Assembly (NCBI RefSeq): GCF_003390915.1
Contig: NZ_QMEM01000008.1
Span: 62,001 to 126,000, forward strand
Source of the DNA: Lewinella sp. IMCC34183
GTDB lineage: Bacteria; Bacteroidota; Bacteroidia; Chitinophagales; Saprospiraceae
Reading direction: 5' to 3'
DNA length: 64,000 nt
The position numbers were made by a program, and so were the translations under genes. Positions 23,885 to 32,140 of this stretch are shown here, one piece after another (the first letter of the stretch is position 1; each line of letters begins with the position of its first letter). The notes under the pieces are model-generated. The model saw only the letters and a program-made list of their open reading frames with translations, ran no database searches and was not told the DNA's origin.

Positions 23885-26800
23885 CTACGGTAAGATACAA
23901 CTGGCGTCCGGTGTAGTTGTAACGTGGGCCAGCAGCTTAGCGTATACCTCACTTTGCCGCAGTACGTCGGGGCAACCGACCAGCACCAGGTGCTCCCGTG
24001 CGCGGGTCATGGCCACGTTGAGCTTACGGTCCACGCCCTCGCTGCTCAGGTTGGACAGGCGTTCCAGCTGTTCCTCCCGGTTGGCGCAGAGCGACATGAG
24101 AATGATCCGTTTGGCGCTGCCCTGGTACCGCTCTACGGTATCCACCGTATAGTCGTCGGGTGACAACCCCGCCGCTACCAGTTCCCGCCGGATGACGGCG
24201 ATCTGGGCGCGGTAGGGCGTGATGATGCCGACGTCCCCGGGCCCGAGGGGCTGGGCGGTGTCCGCGTACAGCCGGCGGTAGGCTTCCACAAGCTCCACCA
24301 TCATCTCGGCTTCGTAACGGTTCACTTTCGGGTCGGCCGACACCACGTCGGCTGCCGTCGCCACAAAGACCAGCCGCCGGGCGGCGAGCTGCTGCTCCAG
24401 GGGGGTAACGGCCCCTGCCAGCGAGAGCGGGAGAAGTTGCCGTTCGTGGTGGACTACGGACTCCGGCAGGATGTGCAGGTCCCCCTGGTAAAACTCCAGC
24501 GCGGGAAACAGCATGATCTCCCGATGCATCCTGCCCTGGTGCATGAGTTGGTCGTAGGCCCACGTCCAGCCGTTTCGTCTGGCGGTTAGGTAGAGACGCT
24601 CGAACAGGCTGGTGCCCAGGTTGGTAAGGCCGATGTCCCGGAGTGCTGTATCGGTCACTCCCGTGCCCGCCGGGCCTTGCTGTACCACGGCCGGTAATTG
24701 GCGGTGGTCGCCGATCAGCAGGCTGCGGGGCGCCCGCGTCAGCAGGGCGCCAAGCAGCGGTTCCAGGATCTGGCTGGCCTCGTCCACGACGATGCGGTCG
24801 AAGGTCTTCAGTTGGAACAGTTCGTTTTTGCCCCCCACGCTCGATACCGTTCCCACGACGATACGTGCGGCGTCGATGAGTTGGCGCAGTTCCTTGCGGT
24901 TGCGTATGCCCTGGCTGCGGACCTGCAGGAGGCGGTCGGTGTACTTTTCGCTCGTACCCAGGCGGCTGCCGATGCGCAGGTAATCACGGAAGGGCGCTCC
25001 CGACGTATCCCGTATTCGTTCCAGGCTCTCGCAGATCTCGTCGACGGCCCGGTTGGTGTAGGCTACCAGCAGTACGTTTTCCTGCGTATGGGTGAGCAGG
25101 TGCTTGACAAGGTGGTGCAGCATCATGCTGGTCTTGCCGGTACCCGGCGGTCCCCAGAGCAGGAAGTAGTCGGGGGCCGTGACCACCTTTTGCAGGATGC
25201 GGTCCTGCTCCTCGGTCAGCGCATCTGCGATGGGGGTGGGGTGGGGCTCTGCCCGCCCGGGGGGCTCCAGGCCCAGCCACCGCCGCCGGAAGGCTGGTTC
25301 CGCCGCGGCCCAGAGGTAGAGACCGAGGTAGTACAGCTTGAAGCTGCTGTCGAGCACGTCCTTCTCCACGGCCCAGTAGGGTGCCCGCCGGAAGGCCCCG
25401 TCGTTAAGCTGGGGGTTGCGGGGCCGCAGGTGCAGAGAAGTCGGGGTGACTTCGATGATCGTTGACTTGAATATCTGCGAGCGTACCGCGTCACCCGGCG
25501 TGGATACCGCGTCGGGCGTGCCGTACAGGGCTACGATATCTCCCTGCCGGAACTTGACGAGCACGTCCTCCGCCCGGGGGCGGTCGAGGCGCAGGATGTT
25601 CTCCTTCACGTCGTAGTCGGCGAAGCGCAGCCCGTCGAGCAACTCGAAGCGCTCGATCTTGTCGCGGCGTTCGTCCAGCCACAGACTGGCCAGCCCGTTG
25701 ACGTGGTCGGTGCGCTGCTCACCGATCTTGGCCAGCCGCTGCTCGCGCGCCACGAAGCCCAGGAAGGCACCGAAGTAGCGGCGTTCCAGGTCGTCGAGTT
25801 CGCCGTAGGTCGCCAGCGTGCGGCGGTGGTCCTCGGCGGTGAACCGACCGAGGTTCGGGATGCGTTCCGGTGACAGCCGCGCGAAGAGGGCGTCGGTCTG
25901 CCGCCGCAGGTCGCCCGTACCGAGCTGGGCCAGCATCATCTCCACGGCTACGAGTTGATTGCGGGCGGTAAGCGCGGCCATCTGGTGGGTGAACTGCGGC
26001 GGCGCGTACCGCACCGGCCGCGCATAATCGACGCTGTACAGGATGTAGGAGCGTACGTTGGCCTCCCGCCCCAGGGCCCGGTTGATCATGAGATCGTACA
26101 GGACGGTCTGGATGAAGTTGTCCGGCCGGATGCCGTGCTGGTTGGGCTGGTAGATCTTGCTGGTCTTCAGCTCGACGATGGAGGTCAGGTCGGCCTCGGT
26201 GTCGCGCTGCGACTGCAACAGGTCCAGGCGCCCCTGCAACCCATAATCGGGTGACAGGAAGGTGGGTTCCAGCATGACCTTCTCGCGGTCGATCTGTAGC
26301 TCCGTCAGCAGTTCGCGCACGAACTTCTGTACGGTCAGAAAGTGGTGCTTCACGTCGGCGACCAGGTCCCGCACTTCCCGGTCGCTGAAGGTGCAGAGTT
26401 CCAGGGGCTGCATGGCGAAGATGCCCGGCAGGACGTCCTTGAACTTCGCCTCCGGGTCCTGGATGAGGAGGTCCAGGAAAGTATTGACGATGTTTCCGCG
26501 GACCAGCGGCGGCTTCTTCTCGAAGGGGAGCAGGCGCCCCGGCAGCGACGACCACGGCTGGTACTCCGAGCCCCCGCTGAAGCAGTAGGCCACGTCGGTG
26601 ACGTTGACGAGGAAGTCGGGCTCGATGACGATCTGGGCCGGGTACAGCCGGCCGTCGTCGCGCAACTGGGCGTTGATCAGGTTCAGCACCAGGTAGGGTC
26701 CGGCGATCTTTTCCAGGATCGCGACCGCGTCGCGCACCGGGGAGTCGGCCAGTTCCACGTCGCCGTAGGGTATCACGTAGGTTACCTCGGGCCGCTGCTC

Positions 26801-27289
26801 TTCGCAGACCGTGAGCAGTTGCGTCCCGGCGTCGATCTCCGTGACGAGCACCCGCAGCAGGTAAAATCGCTTACGGACTTCCGGCTGCCGGTAGGGCGGG
26901 AAGGGAGCGGCGGTCCGGGTAGCCAGATCGTCGGGTGGGGCTACGCTGAATAGGGCCAGCGTCCACTCGACGGCCAGTTTGGTGCCCAGCCTAAGGTGGT
27001 CCTCCAGCCCCTCCGCGGTGAGTTTGCCGGCGTGGGTGCGCCGGAACTGCCGCTCCTGGTAGGTCAGCTGCCGGGGCAGTTGGTACTTATGAGCGGCGTA
27101 CGAAATGCGGGCGTACAGCGTGCTGAAGTGCAGATTATCTACCTCCGTTGCTTTCTCGACGAGCTCCTGCAGCAGGCGACGGAGGGCGTCGGCGCGCTCC
27201 GCGGGCGGTGCGTCGGGGCCGCCCACGATGTCCCGGATACGCCGGTATGCGTACTCGCCGATGGCCTGGTCGCGGGGGGAAGTTTCCAT
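23885..27289 (-). CDS. Dna2-like fused PD-(D/E)XK nuclease and SF1B helicase
   Basis: 1134 aa. The central RecB/Cas4-type nuclease shows a GxxxN variant of motif I (RGNIVNTFLDLL, about 265-276), Asp356 in GRLDLL, Glu373-x-Lys375 in VELKTSK, and Gln394/Tyr398 in QTVLY. The C-terminal superfamily 1B helicase has Walker A GPPGTGKT (713-720), DEAS (836-839), GDHRQLP, the late motif ERYQGSAKR and NVAMTRAREHL. Nuclease-then-helicase order with a DEAS box is the layout of Dna2. The four cysteines of the Dna2 Fe-S cluster are not evident. The start is ATG 27289; a TATCTTGC box lies 3 bases upstream. A role in DNA repair or replication is inferred; defence is possible. Confidence 0.8.
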   Translation of the reverse strand: METSPRDQAIGEYAYRRIRDIVGGPDAPPAERADALRRLLQELVEKATEVDNLHFSTLYARISYAAHKYQLPRQLTYQERQFRRTHAGKLTAEGLEDHLRLGTKLAVEWTLALFSVAPPDDLATRTAAPFPPYRQPEVRKRFYLLRVLVTEIDAGTQLLTVCEEQRPEVTYVIPYGDVELADSPVRDAVAILEKIAGPYLVLNLINAQLRDDGRLYPAQIVIEPDFLVNVTDVAYCFSGGSEYQPWSSLPGRLLPFEKKPPLVRGNIVNTFLDLLIQDPEAKFKDVLPGIFAMQPLELCTFSDREVRDLVADVKHHFLTVQKFVRELLTELQIDREKVMLEPTFLSPDYGLQGRLDLLQSQRDTEADLTSIVELKTSKIYQPNQHGIRPDNFIQTVLYDLMINRALGREANVRSYILYSVDYARPVRYAPPQFTHQMAALTARNQLVAVEMMLAQLGTGDLRRQTDALFARLSPERIPNLGRFTAEDHRRTLATYGELDDLERRYFGAFLGFVAREQRLAKIGEQRTDHVNGLASLWLDERRDKIERFELLDGLRFADYDVKENILRLDRPRAEDVLVKFRQGDIVALYGTPDAVSTPGDAVRSQIFKSTIIEVTPTSLHLRPRNPQLNDGAFRRAPYWAVEKDVLDSSFKLYYLGLYLWAAAEPAFRRRWLGLEPPGRAEPHPTPIADALTEEQDRILQKVVTAPDYFLLWGPPGTGKTSMMLHHLVKHLLTHTQENVLLVAYTNRAVDEICESLERIRDTSGAPFRDYLRIGSRLGTSEKYTDRLLQVRSQGIRNRKELRQLIDAARIVVGTVSSVGGKNELFQLKTFDRIVVDEASQILEPLLGALLTRAPRSLLIGDHRQLPAVVQQGPAGTGVTDTALRDIGLTNLGTSLFERLYLTARRNGWTWAYDQLMHQGRMHREIMLFPALEFYQGDLHILPESVVHHERQLLPLSLAGAVTPLEQQLAARRLVFVATAADVVSADPKVNRYEAEMMVELVEAYRRLYADTAQPLGPGDVGIITPYRAQIAVIRRELVAAGLSPDDYTVDTVERYQGSAKRIILMSLCANREEQLERLSNLSSEGVDRKLNVAMTRAREHLVLVGCPDVLRQSEVYAKLLAHVTTTPDASCILP

Positions 27290-27578
27290 GGCGGCAAGAT
27301 ACCTTTTTGGGGCGGGGACGCGGGTGCGGAGTACTTGGTTGGCTGCAGTTTCCTGCTGGTTGTTGCTCCGCATCATTTCGTGAAACTATGGACTAAGGGC
27401 GAAGAGTTAACCGGGGGGCAGGTTTCACACAGATCGCCTGCGGCTGCTGGATTACAAGGCTCAGGCCAGACCTGCGGTCCGTCCACGGTACTGAAGCACA
27501 TTGCCCCAGGCGATCGGCATTCTCCGCGTGACCAATTGCCACAAAACCTACGGAAGCCACACGTGGACGGTGCAACCC

Positions 27579-27808
27579 GCCCTTGCGAACGCCCGGGGCC
27601 CGGGCCGCGAACGGGCGTGAAAAAACCTACACTGTATGAGCCGGTGAAGGTGCCGCGGTAGCATGATGGCATTATTCGGGTACGCGGTTGATCGAAGGGT
27701 GCGTGGCTGGTGCGAGTTTGTAGGTTTTAGCCGGTTTGGGGTTCGGGGCCCGAAGAGGCGGGCGCACCGGCTTGATCTTTTGGTTCTTTTCTATCAAGGG
27801 AAAAGAAC
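27579..27808 (+). repeat. Inverted-repeat element, copy 1
   Basis: Left arm 27579-27644, loop 27645-27711, right arm 27712-27808. The right arm read in reverse matches the left arm in two blocks (CGGGCCnCGAAC and AAAACCTACA). The right arm ends in a hairpin GTTCTTTTC...GAAAAGAAC. No coding capacity. Confidence 0.7.
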
Positions 27809-28060
27809 GGAAGTCAATGGCGGGAAAGGGTTTAACACAGATCGCCTGCGGCGGCACGGAGGCGCTGCGCTTAGGCACAGATCTTCACAGATTCGCGCAG
27901 GGCTAACGCGAGGCGTGTACGGCTGATGCAGGATTGCACGGAGGGGGCCTGACCTGCGGTCTGCCCGCGGTACTGACGCGCACCTCTGAAAGCGATCGGC
28001 ACTATTCGTTTGACCGGCATGCACCGAGCGGATCGAAGACACCGGTGGTCAGCGCCCCCC

Positions 28061-28291
28061 GCCCTTGCGACCGCCCGTGGACCGGGCCGCGAACCGGCGT
28101 GAAGAAACCTACATTGTATGAGCCGGGCGGTACACTGCGGGAAGCCCGCCGGCAACAGTCGGCCGCGGACACCATCGGAGCGGGAGCTGCCGACGCGAGT
28201 TTGTAGGTTTTAGCCGGTTTGGGGTTCGGGGCCCGAAGAGGCGGGCGCACCGGCTTGATCTTTTGGTTCTTTTCCATCAAGGGAAAAGAAC
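28061..28291 (+). repeat. Inverted-repeat element, copy 2
   Basis: Left arm 28061-28126 (6 differences in 66 from copy 1), loop 28127-28194 (largely different sequence but nearly equal length), right arm 28195-28291 (1 difference in 97 from copy 1). Confidence 0.7.
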
Positions 28292-28535
28292 GAAAGCAAG
28301 CGGGTCAGTGTAGGGGGAAGGTTTCACACAGATCGCCTGCGGCTAGCACGGATTCGCTACGCTCGAGCACAGATGGCCACAGATTTTTGCAGGACTGATG
28401 CGGAGGCGCGCAGGACTGTCGCGGAATTACACGGATGAAGGCGTACCTACGGTCCGCCCACGGTACCGGCCAGGAAGCCTTAATCCGGCAGCTGGAGTAC
28501 CTCACTGCTTAGCGAATATTCGCTACTTTGCCGGC

Positions 28536-29510
28536 ATGAAAAGTCGGTCCGAAATTTTGGCGGACCTCCACCTGGATATTCCGGTGGTGGTGTCGCCCAT
28601 GTTCATCGTATCCCAGCAGCGGCTGGTCCTGGAGTGCTGTAAGGCGGGGGTGCTGGGTACTTTTCCGGCGCTAAATAACCGGAGTACGGAAGGCTTCGAG
28701 GAGTGGGTCGTCGAAATCAAGGGCGAGTTGGCCGCGGAAGCGGAACGACGGGAAAAAGCCCTGCCGCCCTTCGGCGTCAACCTGATCGTCCACAAGACCA
28801 ACCCGCGGGTACAGGCCGACCTGGAGGTCATCGTTCGTCAACAGGTCCCGCTGGTCATCACCAGCCTGGGAGCAGTGAAGGAAGTGGTGGATGCCGTACA
28901 CAGCTACGGCGGTCTGGTCTTCCACGACGTGACGAATACCTACCACGCCCAGAAGGCCATCGACGCGGGGGTCGACGGACTGATCCTGGTCTGCGCCGGC
29001 GCGGGCGGCCACGCGGGTACCCTCAACCCGATTCCCTTCGTGGCGGAGATCCGCGAGATGTTTGACGGGGTGATCCTGCTGGCCGGGGCCATCAGCACCG
29101 GGCGCGACGTAGCCGCCGCCCTGCAAATGGGGGCCGATCTGGCCTACATGGGCACGCGCTTCATCTCCACCCAGGAGGCTATCGCCGACGAGGAATATAA
29201 GAAAATGATCATGGCGTCGGGCACCCGCGACATCGTGTATACCGCTTCGGTATCTGGCATTCCCGCCAACTGGATGGCCAGTAGCTTAGAGGCGGCCGGG
29301 ATCACGAAAGACATGTGGGAGCAGAAGGCCAAGGCCGACTTCGGCGCCGAACACGAAGCCAAAGCCTGGAAGAACCTGTGGAGTGCCGGTCACGGCGTGG
29401 CGTCCATCCGCGACAATCCTCCCGCCGCCGAGCTGATCGCGCGGCTACGACGGGAACTCCACGAAGCGATTGCCGCCCAGGCCGCCCTGCTGAATAAATT
29501 TCCCGCCTGA
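28536..29510 (+). CDS. Nitronate monooxygenase-family FMN enzyme
   Basis: 324-aa TIM-barrel flavoprotein. PVVVSPMFIVSQQRLVLECC opens the barrel, the FMN-binding GGHAGT is at about 155-160, and LLAGAISTGRDVAAALQMGA and YMGTRFISTQEA follow. Family members oxidise alkyl nitronates or reduce quinones and enoyl-type substrates; the substrate here is not known. First gene of a three-gene operon with a PECR-like SDR (overlap of one base) and an ECH1-like isomerase. A TACTTTG box at 28524-28530 ends 5 bases before the ATG. Confidence 0.85.
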   Translation: MKSRSEILADLHLDIPVVVSPMFIVSQQRLVLECCKAGVLGTFPALNNRSTEGFEEWVVEIKGELAAEAERREKALPPFGVNLIVHKTNPRVQADLEVIVRQQVPLVITSLGAVKEVVDAVHSYGGLVFHDVTNTYHAQKAIDAGVDGLILVCAGAGGHAGTLNPIPFVAEIREMFDGVILLAGAISTGRDVAAALQMGADLAYMGTRFISTQEAIADEEYKKMIMASGTRDIVYTASVSGIPANWMASSLEAAGITKDMWEQKAKADFGAEHEAKAWKNLWSAGHGVASIRDNPPAAELIARLRRELHEAIAAQAALLNKFPA

Positions 29511-30334
29511 TGGATCCCGCTACCTCGCCCGCCCGCTACTTTGCCCCCGACCTCTTCGCGGGCAAGACCGCCCTGGTCACCGGTGGCCGCTCCGGTATCG
29601 GCTACGCCATTGCGGAGGCCCTGCTGCGGCTCGGGGCCCGCGTATGCATCTGTTCCCGTAAACCGGAACCCCTGGCGGCGGCGGCAGCCGCCCTGCGCGA
29701 ATACGGCACCTGCGTGCAGCGCCCCTGTGACATACGCGACAGCGGGGAGGTCGAAGTGCTGGCGGACTTCATCGCCGACGAGTTCGGACAGCTGGACCTG
29801 CTGGTCAATAATGCCGGCGGACAGTTCCCCGGCTTGGCCGAAAACCTGAGCGACAACGGCTGGAACGCCGTCATCAGTACCAACCTGAACGGAACCTTCT
29901 ACGTGAGCCGCATCATGGCCAAGCGCTTCTTCCTTCCCCAGTCCGGCGGTAACATCGTCAACATCATCGTGAATATGCTCCGCGGCTTTCCGGGTATGGC
30001 CCATACGGGCGCGGCGCGGGCCGGCGTGGAGAACCTGACCAAGAGCCTGGCACAGGAGTGGGCCCACCATAACGTACGGATCAATTGCGTGGCCCCCGGC
30101 ACTATCCTTTCCTCGGGACTGGACACCTACGCGGAACCGGTGCGGCAGTTGCTGGACAGCATGGAGGAAGACAACCTCATGGGCCGTCACGGCACCGTGG
30201 AAGAAGTTGCCGCCGCGGTGCTCTACCTGGCGGGACCTATGTCCAGCTACACCAGCGGGACCACCCTATACGTAGACGGAATGGACCACCTGCACGGCGA
30301 CCGGATGCGCCTGGTACGCGGCGCGCGGACCTGA
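29510..30334 (+). CDS. SDR-family enoyl-CoA reductase, PECR-like
   Basis: 274-aa SDR. TGGRSGIG is near residue 23 and NNAGGQFPG near 100. IVNIIVNMLRGFP and HTGAARAGVENLTKSLAQEW follow in place of a standard YxxxK, then INCVAPGTI. This set closely resembles human peroxisomal trans-2-enoyl-CoA reductase (PECR), as recalled from memory, including the missing Tyr in the usual position. It likely reduces enoyl- or dienoyl-CoA with NADPH. It begins in the stop codon of the flavoenzyme gene and is followed by an isomerase after 12 bases. Confidence 0.78.
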   Translation: MDPATSPARYFAPDLFAGKTALVTGGRSGIGYAIAEALLRLGARVCICSRKPEPLAAAAAALREYGTCVQRPCDIRDSGEVEVLADFIADEFGQLDLLVNNAGGQFPGLAENLSDNGWNAVISTNLNGTFYVSRIMAKRFFLPQSGGNIVNIIVNMLRGFPGMAHTGAARAGVENLTKSLAQEWAHHNVRINCVAPGTILSSGLDTYAEPVRQLLDSMEEDNLMGRHGTVEEVAAAVLYLAGPMSSYTSGTTLYVDGMDHLHGDRMRLVRGART

Positions 30335-30346
30335 TCAATCCCCCTT

Positions 30347-31084
30347 ATGGACTACCAGCTGCACCAACACATTGCCTACCTCACCTTCAACCGTCCGCAC
30401 CGGGCCAATGCCCTGGATCTGGCGGGCTGGGAAGCGTTGCGCGCCGCTTGCGAGCGGGCGGACGCGGATCCGGAGGTTCGGGTAGTCGTCCTGCGCGGGA
30501 ATGACCGGCACTTCTGCGCGGGCATGGACATTACGGTACTGCAGGAGATGCAGGAGCGGTTTCGCGGCACCGGGGGGGAACTGCGGGAACGGGTGACGGC
30601 GTTCATCGCCGGATTGCAGGACTGCGTGACGGCCATCGAACGCTGCCGCAAGCCGGTCGTCGCCGCCGTGGAAGGGGCGTGCATCGGGGGCGGGGTAGAC
30701 ATCCTCACGGCCTGCGACGTGCGCTACTGCACCAAGGATGCGCGCTTTTCGGTAAAGGAGGTCGACCTGGGCATCGTGGCGGACCTGGGGACGCTGCAGC
30801 GGTTGCCCGGTATCGTCAATCCCGGGGTAGCCGCCGAGTTGGCCTTCACCGCCCGCACCTTCGACGGGCGGGAGGCGGAGGCCATGGGCCTGGTGGCCGA
30901 AGCGCTCGGTAACGGCGCGCAACTCCGCTACCGGGTGGGACAAACAGCGGACGCCATAGCGGCAAAGCCCCCCCGCGTAATCGCGGGCATCAAGGCCGCC
31001 CTGCTACAGCAACGGGGCCGGCCGGTGGGAGAGGGGCTTACCTACGTGGCCGGGCTCAGCGCGCGGACCATGCTGGGAGAATAG
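30347..31084 (+). CDS. Enoyl-CoA hydratase/isomerase, ECH1-like dienoyl-CoA isomerase
   Basis: 245-aa crotonase-fold protein. The oxyanion-hole segments are HFCAGMDI and EGACIGGGVDILTACDVRY. FSVKEVDLGIVADLGTLQRL closely matches the segment of mammalian delta(3,5)-delta(2,4)-dienoyl-CoA isomerase (ECH1), where the two acidic residues do the isomerisation. ELAFTARTFDGREAEAMGLV also fits. Together with the PECR-like reductase it suggests handling of unsaturated acyl-CoA. Last gene of the operon; an AT-rich gap follows. Confidence 0.82.
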   Translation: MDYQLHQHIAYLTFNRPHRANALDLAGWEALRAACERADADPEVRVVVLRGNDRHFCAGMDITVLQEMQERFRGTGGELRERVTAFIAGLQDCVTAIERCRKPVVAAVEGACIGGGVDILTACDVRYCTKDARFSVKEVDLGIVADLGTLQRLPGIVNPGVAAELAFTARTFDGREAEAMGLVAEALGNGAQLRYRVGQTADAIAAKPPRVIAGIKAALLQQRGRPVGEGLTYVAGLSARTMLGE

Positions 31085-31262
31085 GACCTATACCTCCGGG
31101 AAGGAAAACAGTAAAATTTCGGTGAAAGCGGAACGGTGGAAAACCAACAAATCCACCCGTACGGCCCCTAAATACCTACAATTATTTAAGAATTCTTGTT
31201 GAAAACTTGCGCGGCTGTTTGAAAATGTTTTAATTTGTCCGTAAATAAACTGATACCGAAAT

Positions 31263-31994
31263 ATGATAACCGAAGATCGCCGCGAATTGAACGATCGTTT
31301 CCGCGAGGTTTTCCAGATACTGGAAGATCGCGGCGAGATCATCAAGAACGACCGCAACGGGCGTGGACTGGGTGATTTCGCCAAGCGGATCCTCAACAAT
31401 CGTTCCTACGGCCACATCATCCGGGCCTACCTCAACCCCGACGACAAGCGCTGCATCAACTACGAGCAGGCCCGCCGGGTGTGCAGCGAGTACAACGTCA
31501 ACCAGGAGTACCTGCTCGAGGGCAACGGTACCCCCTTCGGCATGGACCTGCCCAAGGTCGCGGACATCAGCGGCGTGGCCGTCAAGCAGAATATCCTTTT
31601 CACCTCCGTGGAAGCCTTCGCCGGCGCCAGCGTCGACGGTGACAGTTTCCTCCGGGAAGAGGCGCAGTTCTTCTCCCTGCCCGATCTCTTTGGAGACGGC
31701 TTCGTAGCCTTCCCCATCAACGGCAACTCCATGGAGCCGGTCATCAACGACGGCGACGTCGTTATCTGCCGGCAAATCGCCGGAGTGCACGAGATCAAGG
31801 AAAACAAGATCTACGCCGTCCGCTCCAAGGGAAGCCTCTGGGTGAAGTACGTGCAGCCGATCAAGGACAGCAAAAGCCGTATCCACTCCCTCAAACTAAT
31901 TTCGGCTAACTACCTCGAGCACGATCCCTGGATAGAGGACGTGGATAAGAATACGCGTCTCTACGAGGTGCAGAAGCGCATCAGCGACCTTTAA
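31263..31994 (+). CDS. LexA-like S24 peptidase transcriptional regulator
   Basis: 243 aa. An N-terminal helix-turn-helix region (about 1-90) with the signature FAKRILNNRSYGHIIRAYLN is followed by a LexA/UmuD-type S24 domain. The catalytic Ser is in INGNSMEPVI and the Lys in GSLWVKYV. A possible Ala-Gly self-cleavage bond is in EAFAGAS, between the domains. It is probably a stress- or damage-responsive repressor. The 178-base upstream gap is clearly AT-rich compared with its surroundings and should hold its promoter/operator. No phage gene is near. Confidence 0.8.
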   Translation: MITEDRRELNDRFREVFQILEDRGEIIKNDRNGRGLGDFAKRILNNRSYGHIIRAYLNPDDKRCINYEQARRVCSEYNVNQEYLLEGNGTPFGMDLPKVADISGVAVKQNILFTSVEAFAGASVDGDSFLREEAQFFSLPDLFGDGFVAFPINGNSMEPVINDGDVVICRQIAGVHEIKENKIYAVRSKGSLWVKYVQPIKDSKSRIHSLKLISANYLEHDPWIEDVDKNTRLYEVQKRISDL

Positions 31995-32140
31995 ATGATC
32001 TAACCTAAGCTATCCCCTTTGCAAGCGGTGGTCCGGCCAATCGGCGCCGGGCCACCGCTTTGTCGTATACGAGCTATCCTGCTGTATTTTGTTTTGCGCA
32101 CCGGCTCGGCTCCACGCCGGGCCGGTGCCTTAGTGAGAGG

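Larger units (their letters stand above)
27290..28535. repeat. Gene-free island of tandem composite repeats
   Basis: A ~480-bp composite unit occurs about 2.3 times. The CACAGATCGCCTGCGGC block starts at 27428, 27836 and 28327. A block with ACCTGCGGTC is at 27469, 27951 and (diverged) 28444. The inverted-repeat element described separately is at 27579-27808 and 28061-28291. Short open frames here carry the same peptide in both copies only because the DNA is repeated; none looks like a gene. Confidence 0.8.

Noticed and set aside
27663-28280. Short open frames in the repeat island that share a peptide
   Set aside because: The shared peptide arises from the duplicated DNA arm; there is no ribosome-binding context and no domain.
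31263-31994. Prophage repressor marking an integrated phage
   Set aside because: No integrase, structural or lysis genes within reach on either side; flanks are metabolic genes.
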